Shown in pieces: positions 39,901 to 52,502 of a DNA stretch of 64,000 nt. Each line of letters starts with the position of its first letter. Position 1 is the stretch's first letter. The position numbers and the translations under genes are program-made. This DNA is from Atrichornis clamosus (taxonomy: Eukaryota; Chordata; Aves; Passeriformes; Menuridae): NCBI GenBank assembly GCA_013400975.1, contig WBMZ01010832.1, forward strand, positions 186,001-250,000. Direction: 5' to 3'. The notes under the pieces were generated by a model. It was not told the DNA's origin and searched no databases. It was given only the letters and a program-made list of their open reading frames with translations.

Positions 39901-42508
39901 ACATTTACTTCGCACTCAGATTTGAGTGGATACTTAAAAGTTTACCAGGAGAATAGGTTTATGAGGGTACCATACAAATACACGTAATTGCTACATTTAT
40001 TACATTCATGTGTTTGTAGTTATGGCTCCCACCTGTTTGGGTCCTTTATATCTGGCTTCCAAGAAGGCAAATTACTAGTTTGCCAAAGACTTTTGTAAAT
40101 CTACAACTCAGCAAGAGAGGAAGAACTAATGAGTCCTGAGGGAAAATTTCCTCCTGCTGGTAGCAATTGAAGACACACTTGTTGAATCACTAACTTAGCA
40201 ATATAAGCAGAAATCTAGTGGTAGCAATCAGAGATCATATTTCTGATGTCTTTTGTGTAAATGTACCTTGGAATTTAGCAACGAAGACTAAAATTTGAAG
40301 GAACGCATGTCTAAAGAAAAGAGTCCTGCATGTGACATGATTTCTTTATGTTTTGGCATAGCTGACACATAATTCTGTTACCTTTATTCTTCTTTTATTT
40401 AACTGACATTTCTGCATGAAGAGGAAAGAGCCCATCTGCTCATTTCTTTAGGTATGAATCAAGTTATTATCACTTTTCTGTGAGTAATGGCTGGGGTGTT
40501 CATAGACTATAGGGTATATCTTTGAAAATTCCCTTAACATTTTTAAGTTTTAGGGGACACCTGAGCACCTACAATGTTTGAGCTAGTACCAGTAGTGTCA
40601 AATAGCACCTCTGATCTTCAAGCTATTAGTGTTTCATGTCAGCTATGTTGAACGTCTTTCAGACTCTCTCATACACCCCAGAAGGGGTATCAAGCCCTGC
40701 CCCTGCCAGTGCAGGCAATCTGTCATGCAAAAGTTACTTATTTGACAATATCAGAGGATTTCTGTGAAGACCGATTTTTTTTTCCACATCTTTTCCCTGT
40801 TTTCATCTACTTTATTTTATAAAATACAGCTATAACTGTATTGTTCCATAGTCACGCATCTTTGGGGGGATTCAACATTGTCCTCTAAACCACAAATTCA
40901 TGGGCCTAAATTTGAACAGCTAAAAAAGATGAAGATTAAATTAAATCTTCAAATAAATATGGCACCTGGACTATGTATTTCACAAAATAAATTAGTCAGT
41001 CTCAATCTGACACTTTCACACACTGGCTACCTAGGGGATGATATTTAGGGAAATGCAGACCATTATCTTCAAATTCAGGTATGCAGCACCATTTTTCTAA
41101 CATGAGATAACCTGATAAGCAGTACACAAAATGGAAGTTGCTAAAGAGCAGGAAGTCAATAAAAGGATTAAGCTTTGAAGTTCTACATGTAGACTTCATT
41201 TATGAATATCACCTTATCTATCAAAAAGATTTAACTTACCTGTCCTGCTCGACCAATAGAGCAATATTGCTTACACAAGGTTTCAAAACCAGGTGTTAAT
41301 ATTAGATATTGAATTAATTTAAACAGCTTGAAACTCTTTGGATTTTAACAGGATTGTGTGGGATTTAAATCACATAGGACTTGTGCTATACTGTTAAGCA
41401 GAGATCACTTAGAGAGTTAATACTTTATGAGGCTCCATAAATGGTTACTCATCAATTAATATTTTAAAAGGGCAGCGAGTATGGTGTACAGTTAGTGTTT
41501 CACCCTCCACACCAGTGATAAATACCCAGTATGTAAACTACTGCTGTAGTCTTCAAAGGAATATCAAACAGCTTAAAAACATCCCGTGAAAGGGGAAGAA
41601 AAAAACGGTTCTCCTTTTGAGTGTTACTTCCATGCCTCTGTGCAAAATGGTGAGTACATGCCATGAAGGCAAGACCAGGGGAAAGAAATTAGATTAAGCA
41701 TTTTTATGTGTTTTGATTAAGCATTGTAACAAATTATGTACAGGAAAGTTTCATTAAAGCAGGAGAATAATACTCTTAACTTATTAATAATTTCTTCAGC
41801 AGATTCATTCTTGTGTTTACATTTATTTTGACTTCTCTTTCTTTCTTGTTCTAATTGAAACTCTCTGGTATTGCTTTTACTTTGATACCTATGTCAGGTA
41901 AGTTCCTAGGCACTGTGAGATATCTAAGGCAAGGTAAAAATGTGATCAGTTCATTCTCTTTCATCCACACTTTCAGTGGTGCCAAAATGACAAAAACGTC
42001 TATTCCCTTTCAACAACTAAAAATGACTTGACTGAAATCTGGTGTGGTAAAAAAAACGGATTTAGTAAAAAATGAAATTTTCACAGAAACAAAACAAGTT
42101 ATTTTCACAGCTGCAAGAGTGTTCAGTCCTACCTTCTCAGTCTCTAATGCTGTATTCTCTTTCATAAATTCTGTTGAAATCAGCTTTTACCACTACTTTT
42201 AAAGAGCTTTCCCAACACCTGCATGCTTTAATAATGGCTAAGGGATGTCCTCTACCCTTCACCCTCTGCTAATTCAAGTCTAAATTTATTTTTTGTCAGC
42301 TTGTGACATTATAATTTTAATAATACTGCTTTAGCTTAAACGTCTCTTTTCCATTCTTGGTGCAGGTTTCCATCATGTAAGAATAGACTTTTACGTCTCT
42401 TACCGTTTTCTATACTAAATAATCTGGGCTGATGTAAAATAAACTCTTCCTTCTTCATCTCATTCTACGACCAGATCCATGGAGCCTTTTCAGTATTGAA
42501 TAACCTTT

Positions 42509-42537
42509 CTTGAAAAAGGGTGGCTTGAAAAAGGGTA
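42509..42537. repeat. 15-bp tandem duplication
   Basis: The unit CTTGAAAAAGGGTGG is followed directly by a second copy that is identical over its first 13 bases (CTTGAAAAAGGGT). A minor local duplication inside STAC intron 1. Confidence 0.8.
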
Positions 42538-42889
42538 CGTGATATTCTATATGAGATCTCGTACAGTATCACTACTGCTTCACTAACACTCCCAGAAACC
42601 TTGCTTCTGATATTTGGGTCTCCTAGTCGCCCCTTGGTGAGCCAAAGGTCTCCATTCTATTCTCCTGTAATTTCCAGTGGATCCAGGTGAGATACATTTG
42701 TCTGTCCTCATCTGGAGTGGTGTGAATCAGGTTTCAGGCACACCACCATGCATTTCCACATCTGAACTTCATCACATTTCTCTGACCCCATCCCTCAAGG
42801 TCCAGGCCTCCTCATCTGTGACAATGCCTCCCACCTCATGTTAAAGAAACTTCCTTGTCCAACCATCCAGGAACCACTCACGCAGTCAC

Positions 42890-43265
42890 TCTTGCACAAC
42901 CTAAGCTGGTACTGAATCCCTTTCGCAGCTGCTCATCTCACACTCACACAGTCAGGCAAAGTTTCCTTACCCACTCGGCCCCACGTTTCCCATAGCAAAG
43001 TCTCAGTCATCTTGATCCTTAAAATAAGTAAACCATGGTACAATAACAACAGCTCGAGATGGGTGTCTCCAAGGAGGGATCCCAAATAAAGGAAACCCTG
43101 GGATTTTATATCCTTACAGGTAAGCAGGGGAAAGTCTGGAGTTCTCTCCTCCTGCAGTGTCTCTGAGTGTCCCCTGTCTGTGCCACAGGTCCCCCAGCCC
43201 TTTGTTGTGCAAAGGGTCAGCAGTTCCCAACCCCTTGCCTGGAGTCCTGCCACCCAGAACTCAAT
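42890..43265 (-). mobile_element. Possible solitary LTR remnant
   Basis: This stretch is less AT-rich than the intron around it. On the minus strand it has a TATA-box-like TATAAAAT (plus-strand 43103-43110), followed by a segment with the style of avian endogenous-retrovirus LTRs (GGGATCCCTCCTTGGAGACA at plus 43066-43085). No retroviral gene fragment adjoins it, which would fit a solo LTR. A plus-strand AATAAA at 43085 leaves the orientation uncertain. I could not define TG..CA ends or a target-site duplication. The call is from general resemblance only. Confidence 0.3.
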
Positions 43266-46200
43266 CTGCAGCAGAGCATGGAGCTGTCTGCACTAAATGT
43301 ATTCCTCAACAATGCCACAGGGAAACGGCCTTATGACATGAGTAATCTTTGCAACAAATCCACTAATAAAAGTAGAGAGAGTGCAGTATTGACCCTAAGA
43401 CTATGCCAGCGTTGTTCTTTGAAGAACTCCACCAGTGACCAACCGTCAACCTCTCTGTTTAAGAGTAGCCATCTCCCACTGAACGTTGCATAAAACTTAC
43501 TTACAACTTTCCTTCTTTCTTATCTCGGCTAATAGGTTGCCTTTCAGTAGCATATTCAATAATTTTAACAAAATCCAAGTAGACACAATCTACCTTTGAC
43601 CTAAAACATTTTCTCTGTCTAGAAAATTGTTCATCTTGTTCATTACAACTGATCTAGGATTTACCTTTTTTTGTTGTTTTGATTTGGTTTTGTCAAATTC
43701 TGTTGAACTCAGATCTTCCAATCTCTATTTGCTGGCATCACATTTCCTGCCTCTTGGCAGAGGCAGTGAATATAGACCTCTATTTCACTTTATATCATTT
43801 CTGTCTTGATAAAGCTTATTGAGAAAACTCATTTCTAGACTTTCAAAGTAAAATTTTGTAATAGAATATAACTAGTTTCTTTGCTCTCTTTCACCTCAAC
43901 AGACACATTAAACTGGGTTTTTAATGTCATACAGTAAATTTCTATAACCTCTTTCCTGTTATTCAGATCATTTTTCCCCAGGATCATGGTTCTGGGAAGA
44001 AAGCAAGCCGAAGTGTTTGTTGAGGTTCTGAACCAGCCTTTTATCCCATTCTTACTCTACCACAAGCTTTTTTTTCTTTTTCTTTCCCTAGTCTGAATCA
44101 GTCTATTGACAGTTCTTTAAATAACTTTTGGAAGGACTCACACAGCTTTTCTTGACAATTAATATCCTTAGACCTAAGGAACTGTGCTTTAAAAGTCCAG
44201 TTTTATTTGCATACCATTTGTTTTTCTTTTTTTCTTTCTCTTGTTCCCCTCCCCATCATTCTTTGGGGGCTCTTTCCTTACTCCAAATTTCCTTTTTGAG
44301 TTAACTGTTTTCACGCAGTTTTACAGGAGCACGCATTCACAAAATCTTTTTATCTTCTTTTCATAGCATTAATATTAGTTTTAACAGCCTTGAAGAAATT
44401 CTACTACTTCATGTCCTTCTGTGTCACACTCCAAACTGTGATGTGGTCTAAAATGTACCCCTAGGTATCTGAGAATGCTGAAGGTTTGAAATTTCTTTAA
44501 GGGAATGGAGCACATCAGTTTTGGATTTTGATGATTTTGGCTTAGAGGTTCATTTTTCCCATGTACTTTATTTAATTTAAATGATGGTAAATCATAATCA
44601 CTTGATAGAAATCTGTAATTCTTTGTATGATAAGCATTTCTCCTATTGCCTAGGAGCCACTGCTGTATACTCCTGATGGGTAGAAGATTGCATATTTGAT
44701 AAATTTATACTCAGTGTTTGTCAGGCAGAGCACTAGTCTTTCAGATGTGAGCGTGAGCTGAATATTCTTAACACAGTACTCAGTCCTGCACAACTCCAGT
44801 TGCATAGACAAGCAGTCATTCAGTGTTAAATGAGCACTTCCCAGGCAAGTGCTGGAGCATAAGCAAACTTCGTGTGTTTATTAGCAAAAAGGACCAGCTG
44901 TGAAAATGAGAAATCTATATGTGAATGACTGAAATAACTTGACTTTGTTTTCTTTTGACATATGCCTCTGCTTGAGGAAACTCCCTTTGATTCAGTAGAC
45001 CAATTGATACAATAAATGCTCCTTGTCAGCTAATTTAACTCAGGAACCGTGTGAAACATATTTACAATGGATGTCTGAAAAGCAGATCTCTCATGTCTTA
45101 TTTGACATCAGCAGCTAAATATGACAAATGGCTTGTATATCTTCTTATTTCTTAAAATGGAATGAGTCCCATGTCGGTAGTCGCACATAAACGTGCTAGA
45201 GGCTCATGGAATTTTTCTCATTGACAGGTCAGCATTTCTTAGCTAACCTGTTTTTAAGTGATTAGAGTAGTTTGCTGAGTAATGTCAAATGGAAGTGTTA
45301 CAGTTTAGGGGCTACAGTGGTGGTAAAAATACCATAGAATGAATAATTAGGAGAGAGAGGTATTTCCCAGCCACAGGAGGCTGCAAGTTCAATATGGAAT
45401 TGCACTCCTTTAGGCAGTAGCAGTGACAAGTTTAATGCTCTTCTTTTCTGTAGACACAATATGCTCCATTTCTGAGTGCCATTTGAAAGCTTTATGAAAA
45501 TGCCACACACGCACTGCTTTATTAATAAAGATCATTTTAGCAGTCTAATGTCCTGGATAGAAAAGGAAAATGAAGCTGACCTATAGTAAGTGATGATTAG
45601 GCTTAACTAAGAATGGAGCAAAATACTATAAACTGGTGTTCATAAAGCCATTAAAATCTGTACTTAGAATATTATTTTTGCTTATTCATCAGAGTAAAAC
45701 AAATAAATGCATGCTTTGGAGGTGAGAGAGCAAAATCAACCTGACAGGTTGTTATAGCAAATACTGTTGAATATGATCTTAGAGACAGACTTGCAGCATA
45801 ATTACCTCAGTATTTAACTTCTTTTTTTTTACAAAAATTGCTCATGCATAGTGAAGGGAGGCATCAGCTTTTGTTGGCCAAGGGTCTGGCATGATGCAAA
45901 CAAGTCACCTCCTAAAACATCACTTATATAGGTGTACTATTCATCGTTGATTTACCAGTGTTTTCCCTGCCAGTTTAAATGCTGTGGTAGTGATTCTCAA
46001 AATCAGAATATCTTGGTGAGAGTGAGAGTTTGAAAGCCCTGACCCAGCCTCAATTGCCTTTGTGCATACAAAGGGTGAGGAATGGCCTGGGACAGGGCAT
46101 CTCTATACTCACATGTAAACGACACATACTTGGCAAAATTCAGCATGATAAACTTGTTGGTGTCCCTGATTTCTGTGCAGTTAAATTGAGAATCCAATTG

Positions 46201-46334
46201 TTAGGATGTTTCAGGCTCATACGTGTTTTTAAAATGCACCTACTGTTATCAACAGCTATCAGTCAACTCAAGGACCCAGCATATGCCATTTTTTTGTACC
46301 TCTTAGTGTACTTATCTATATTATTCATAAGTGA

Positions 46335-46425
46335 GATTAGATAATTTCTCACGTTCACACATCCTCTTTTAATTTAAATTATCTAATTAAGGAATTATTT
46401 ACAAATAACCATAAGGTGACTTGTA
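46335..46425. promoter_or_regulatory. Homeodomain-motif-dense AT-rich block in intron 1
   Basis: AATTTAAATTATCTAATTAA near 46370 and neighbouring ATTA cores lie in a compact block. It might be an intronic enhancer, or only AT-rich sequence. No conservation data are available. Confidence 0.15.
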
Positions 46426-49400
46426 ATGATTTGCCAAACATTTCTGGTAACAGGCATTCCATTGAAATGTGTGCTTGTCGAGTGCTGTTTTTGGCTTATT
46501 TTTCAATGCTAAAACATCTGGTCTTGAGGAATTGTTCAGTTTCTTAATTGTGTAAACTTTTGCAAGGGAGTTTTCCCTGGTTGCAGGTGAAATTTCCAGA
46601 CAAAAGAGGAGGAAAGAAGTGCATCCTAGGTTACATTGTACAGCCTCACCTGTAATTAGAGACCAACTATAGGCAGGTAAGTTAGTAGTTCAGTCTCCCT
46701 GTATAATGGGAGAATATTATAAGTGGAACACAGACTAAAACTGTTTTATCAAAGGTGATTTAGAGGAAAAGCCTGCTTTGTGTGATCTAAATTAGCCCCT
46801 CTGAGCAGAAGTTTTTTCCATTGACCACGGTAGTCAGCTACAGCTGAGTTAAAATCTCGAATTTAAGTAAGGTGAACACCACAGAGATTCTGTCAGACCA
46901 AGGTCTTGAATCTTGCCTACAAAGTCTGGTCAGTCGTCTGTTCCCCTGGATGGCTTGTCTGTATGATTTTCCCCTCTGCTGCCCAGAGCTCTCTCAAAGA
47001 CATTCTGAAAAGCTGCAGTTCTTTTTTTATGCCAACGTTGAACAAAATCATTCAAACTGAAAACTTTTGCTAAGCAAAACTGCTGTTTTCCAGACAGTCC
47101 TATAATGGAAAGTTATGCACCTATGACAAAAAGAGAGAAAAATGTGAGTCTATCCAGGCTTCAAAATGTGAAGTGCTGCTATTAAACTGTAGCCACAAGA
47201 TGAATCATGTACCAGTTTCATGAAGTATGGGCATGCAGGAGTCTTTGGCAGGTTCACAGCAGTTAGATCTACCTCCTGTAGTTAGTTGTAATGACAAATG
47301 GATTTCATCCTCCTGGCCATTAAAGATCCAGGCAAACAGTTAACTTTTTTCTAGTTCACCCACTCACTCTCTGTCTTTCAGTGTTTCTATCTTTCTTCCC
47401 TCTATTCCTGTTCTCACACAAATGCTTTAAACCATGACCAGGCTCTCAGATACAGGAAAAACTTCCATGTTTCCAAGCTTAGCTAAGTTTAGAGATTCCT
47501 GTTAAGAAAATGGATGGTGGTTCTACAGTTAGGGAGAAGGACCTTTTATAAACACTGTGTGGATGTTGGCACTCAAGCCATAAGTACACTTGGAAAGAAA
47601 GCAAACCCCACAGTTTGCACTTTCCCTTTTACCTATATCCAAGCCATACTTGCTTTATTCAGAAATGCCTTAAGTTGATTTTAATTTCCTGACATTTTGT
47701 GGTTTTACATGATCTGTTCCTTGTGTGTGGATACCTATTTATCTATTGATGTAACCTCATCATGTCTTTGTATGTATATGCAAGAAACTATATATAAATT
47801 TAAAATCTGGGTGATAAGGTAATACAAAACATTCCTTATGGAGAAGAAAGGAAGCCCTCTTCCTAGTCTCCCCATCCTGTCCCCTTCTTTCTGGGTGGGT
47901 AGGTATCTAAGGTAGGTAGGAACCAATGCAACTCAGAAGATCCCTTTTCAACTGCAGTGCCAGTGGAGGGCTTTTGAGCTCCTGCCTCCCCCAGCAGCTT
48001 GGGCTCCCACAGACTTCCCCAGGCTGCAATTCTGCACTTCAACAGCACTGCCTTTGTTAGCAGTTCCTGCCTGGCATCCAAGGAAAATGCTCTGGACCTC
48101 TTCCTTAGAGATTATCAATGCTAAAATGAATGCCAACAGCTGTAATAGACCTACCTGAATCCTGCTAGAATGTAGACAAATTAAAAACATTTCATAAAGG
48201 TCCAGAAAAATGACAGTCAATCCTTAAACCAAAAATCTTAACGGAGTAATTTTCCTCTGAGGAGAATGCAGCTATGACTAGTTGCTGACTATAAGAAGTA
48301 GACACTCAGTCTGGTCAAAAAAAGCATCAGTTCTTTTTTAAACAAAATGAGAAAGCTAGCCTATTTTTTTTCTGGCATTGTAGGGAACACAATGTAATAA
48401 ATACAATATTCCCAAAGTAGAAATAGAGGTAATGTAATTTCATCTTTACTACCAGCTGCTGAATTCCATAAAAAAAAAACAACTCCTTTCCATGAGCTAG
48501 CATCCCTCCAGTGCAGTTACCCTCACAGCCACTGCTGCTTATAAAAAAAACCAACTGATGGGAGAAAATTGATATAAATCTCAGAAGTTAGCACTGCACT
48601 TGCTCTTTATTTCAGCAGTAGACAGGAGCTGTATTTCTGCTGTAATATTTCACATGCCTTATAAGTCAGTGTTACTCAGCTGATACCAAGAATTGCATGT
48701 ACTCTGACGGTAGAATAGACAAGACAAAGTAAAGCTCTTCATGAAAATCCCCCCTTTCATAGGATTCATATTCTTTTAAACTCTCTCTGTTTTAATTTGG
48801 CTTTCCTCTTTCATTTCCCTGCTTTCCTGTCTGCCTGAATCCCTCACAGAGCCCCAAAGTCACTGATACTCTTTTTGTCAGATAAGGCTTCAGTTTTACT
48901 GGTTCAAGATCTCTGACTTTCCTATCAAATCAGTAACTCCTATTAAATCTATGGTTAACTTATGTCAATGCCAACAGGTCTTTTCTCTCTCAAGACCAAA
49001 ATTTTGAAGCTTCATTTATTAGGTGAGCACAACACCATGATAGTATTGCAAGCTTTTTTCAAAAACATTTTTACTGTTATTATATACTTGGTGTGCAGGA
49101 TTTCATTAGCAACAATTTGACTTTAGAGAATTCTGAGAAACTTTTAAAAATCCTCTTAACAGTCAGAAAAAAATTGTAGTTTTTCACAAAGTCTTATATT
49201 CTCTACCTTTCTATTTATGGTATTCTGTATGTAACTATTTTTTTACACAAAACCAGCTATCTCAGTATAAAACCACATTTTTTGCAGTTCAGTCATTATA
49301 ATCTCGAAATTTTGATAGTCGTAATTTGAGAATGAAAGTTGTGCGGCTGGTAAGGATAAAAATAAAATGTTTTTGTTTTGCAGGATTGGTCTTGAAACAG

Positions 49401-49613
49401 TAGCTGGCTAAAGATATGTTCAGCAGCTTGGAGGTTTAGAAAAAATATAAAAGAAATTGATTAGCCTGCGGCAAAAGGAGTCAAAGATAGATGATAAATC
49501 TCATACTTAACAACTCTTGCTAATCTCCAAATATACATATTTACATTGTCAACCTCTTGAAGCAGTGTTTAGGCCTTCAGATGTCTCCATAAAGTGCCAA
49601 GTAGGTGTGAGTC

Positions 49614-49657
49614 ATCTGTATGACACACAAGTGTTATCTGTATGACATCATCAAGTT
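49614..49657. repeat. 22-bp degenerate tandem duplication
   Basis: Two adjacent units both begin ATCTGTATGACA and diverge toward their ends, suggesting an old local duplication. Confidence 0.6.
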
Positions 49658-51033
49658 AAACAGATTTTCCATGGGGAGAGTTGGCCTCTTCTTTGTGTAG
49701 GACATTGAATGCAGTTTTTGCTGGGCGTGACTAACAAGTAATAACAAGAAGACAAAAGACAGAGTGAGATGGAAACTTTCTGTACTAGTAACAGATTCCT
49801 TGGAAACTGGTACTACAAGCATAATTTTCCCAAAAATTTTCGGAAGTGCTTTTTCAAAATTAGAAAGCCACTAGAGTAGATGTGTTTAAAGGGACAAATG
49901 CATGCCGTAAGTTGCAGTTTGAGAAGAGCTTTAATGGAATATGTACTGGATCTGAAAATAAACAGATCTTTGTCATGGTGGACAGTAAGATAACTGGATG
50001 CAGAACAAATAACAAGGAAAACATTATCAAGGTAGAAAAAAAGTCTTAATTAACACAGCATTACATGGTAGCTGCTATAGGATTTTATAACTGAAAATAT
50101 GAGAGGAAGGAAACTCTGTGGATACCCAGGTGAAGCATGGAGAAGCCCAGAGGGATTATCTAGCTTTGCTCCACCTGTGCTATCAGCTCTTCCCCCAGAT
50201 CCAGGGCTTCGTGCCAGAGTGGTGTCGGGGCAGCAATGTTCACCAGGACCATATGGATCCTGTTAGATTTTTAGTGTCTGAACTGGCATCGCCAGGGTGG
50301 CCACAGGCCCCGGCCTCCTGAGCGGCTGGCAAGAAGCAGTGCTCACATGATGAGACATTGTTAGTCTTCAGGAGGGATGAAAGGAAGATGGAAGGCAGCA
50401 AATTTGCTACCAGATTGCAAAAATATGCACAAGAAGAGGGAGGGAACCATGAAAAAGAAAAATAGGAAGGGAACCAACAAACACTGTTAATATTCTGTAA
50501 GACATAAGTTCCTATGCCATTTCACACTGGGAAGGATTTGAAACGGAAACATGGAAACAAGTTGTAAAATTTGTATCTGAATTTCTATTTGTGAACAGGC
50601 AGCAAAGAAAGCACTGCAGAAACCTGTGGTATCAAGTAAGCCAAATACGTGTTTGTGGGCTTTTCTTAAGCCACTAAGTCATACAGCACCCAAATTCTGG
50701 CATTGTCTTCTGGTTCTTGCTTTCAAGAAAAAGTAATATCATCTCAAAGTCAAAGCACAGTAGCTAAGGAAGAATTGGACAGAATTCACACGAAGTATGA
50801 ATTGAAACAATTGTCTAGGAAAGACAGAAAAAGCGGAAGCATAGATGTCTCCTGGATTTATCTATATTTGGTTGTGGAGGAGTAGAGATTGACAAAGATG
50901 GTTTAAGAAAAAGAGTAGGATATTGAAAAGTTGAATAAAGTCATCCAGGCAGCAGAATGTCCAAGGTGGCCAGGTGTTTTTTCATGCAGCATGCAGAAAT
51001 CCTTTGGTTTTAATACACAGTATAAAACATTTC

Positions 51034-51085
51034 TAAAAAAATTAATTTCAAAACAAACAAAAAAACAACCAACAACCCAGCCAAA
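51034..51085 (+). repeat. A/C-rich low-complexity tract
   Basis: AAAC/AACAACC-type sequence, the same style as the tracts near 15.8 and 24.1 kb, with A on the + strand. Confidence 0.75.
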
Positions 51086-52278
51086 CTCTGAGCCTTAGCT
51101 CAGGAAACATGCTCACTGAAGTCAGCAGGAGTTAGCAGTAAGCAAAGACCTTAGGATTTGGCCCAGTGACAATAACTTTGTTGTAGAGCTGAGCACTTAC
51201 ATGTTTTCATTGCAAAGCAATTTTAACAGTGTAAGCTTTGAGCCCGAGAAGTAAGAGTGGAAATCCTGACAGAATATTAACTATAACAACTCCCAGGAGA
51301 TCTCAGTCTTCCTTTTTGTTTTAAGATGACACAAATGTGATAATTCAGTATGTGGGTTGTAGTGTTCATGTTAGTTTGCCCTCAGTTAGTATCAGCATCT
51401 CTGCCAGATGTATTTCCATATTTGCTTCAAGAGGCATACTACCATTTAAAGTACTATAAAACAGCTCTGTTTAAAAAAAAGTTTTTAAAAATTTTTTTTA
51501 AAAGAAAAGAAGTGGGTAAAATAAATTAGTGGAAACTTTTGCTATAGGTAGCCCAGTATTTTTTAGCAGAACACTGTTGTGGTTTTGGGTTTTTTTTTAA
51601 AGGTGCAAGGGTGTCATACTGAGATATGAGATCAATAGCGGAGATGCACATTTCATAGATGTACAGACATGAGATACAGTCAAGGATGATTAATCTTACA
51701 TTCACAAGATTCACAGTCACATTCACTCCAGATTATTTGTGAGAAGGAAAAGAAGCAGAACTCAGGTCCTAGTATTAGCATTTTTGAAGATTCTCAGCAG
51801 GTGGATACCAGCAAAGCTCCTTTCACCTCAGCAGGGCTGCCTGGATTTACATCACTCAGAAGCCTAGCCTTTTAATCTCCAAATTTCATTGTGCCACTTC
51901 CACTACAGCAAAGATTAGTAAATGACTGAATCAGGAGTTACCAAAGGGAAATCAGTGTTCCATTTAGAAGCTGAAATGGAAAAGAGCTATCCTAAAAGAG
52001 ATGCAAAATGTGGGATTCCCAGAAGGGACCTCAGAGATAACAGTGTAAATGCCTTATACGTCAAGAGGCGAGAGATAACAACATCCTGATAGGGGCAAAG
52101 TGTGGAGATGACTGGCTGCTTAGCAACCAGATACCTGAGGTGAACCCCAAAGTACAAAACAAGATGTTGTAAACACCTACCTGTCTTGAAATTGAAGTAC
52201 AGGCTGATTTTTTAAAAGTTGGAAGGACTGTTCCTAACCATCACTTTCTCTCTTCATGAGCTTTCCTTTTGGTTTCAG

Positions 52279-52502
52279 GAGGAAAAATTGTTCAATTGTC
52301 AGACGATGAAAGGGAGACAGGAGCTACACAGAGGTCTGCACCAGACACTTTTCATTACATGAATTATACAGGACGTTCTGCAGCTGGTGCCACCCATGTT
52401 GGAACAGTTATTTAGCAGCAGGGAGAATGGAATCCTGGATATAGATGCAGGATTTGTTGTCTTTCCCTCTGCTCCTGAGAGAAGCAGCCCTGCTTTTGTT
52501 AG
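52279..52502 (+). other. Exon-like segment in STAC intron 1 (cryptic exon candidate)
   Basis: A long pyrimidine tract ending GGTTTCAG at 52278 precedes the segment, and TTAG|GTGAGG, a near-consensus donor, follows 52502. The bounded segment is 224 nt. Spliced after exon 1 in phase 0, it would read 27 codons and then stop at TGA, so it would be a truncating (poison) exon, not a coding one. One other frame stays open for about 44 codons but has no known domain. Chance splice-site pairs are common in large introns, so this is only a candidate. Confidence 0.2.

Noticed and set aside
52020..52048. CR1-like 'aagggacctcagagat' stretch
   Set aside because: The match is about 15 bases only, with no adjoining ATTCTATGAT tail or CR1 body.
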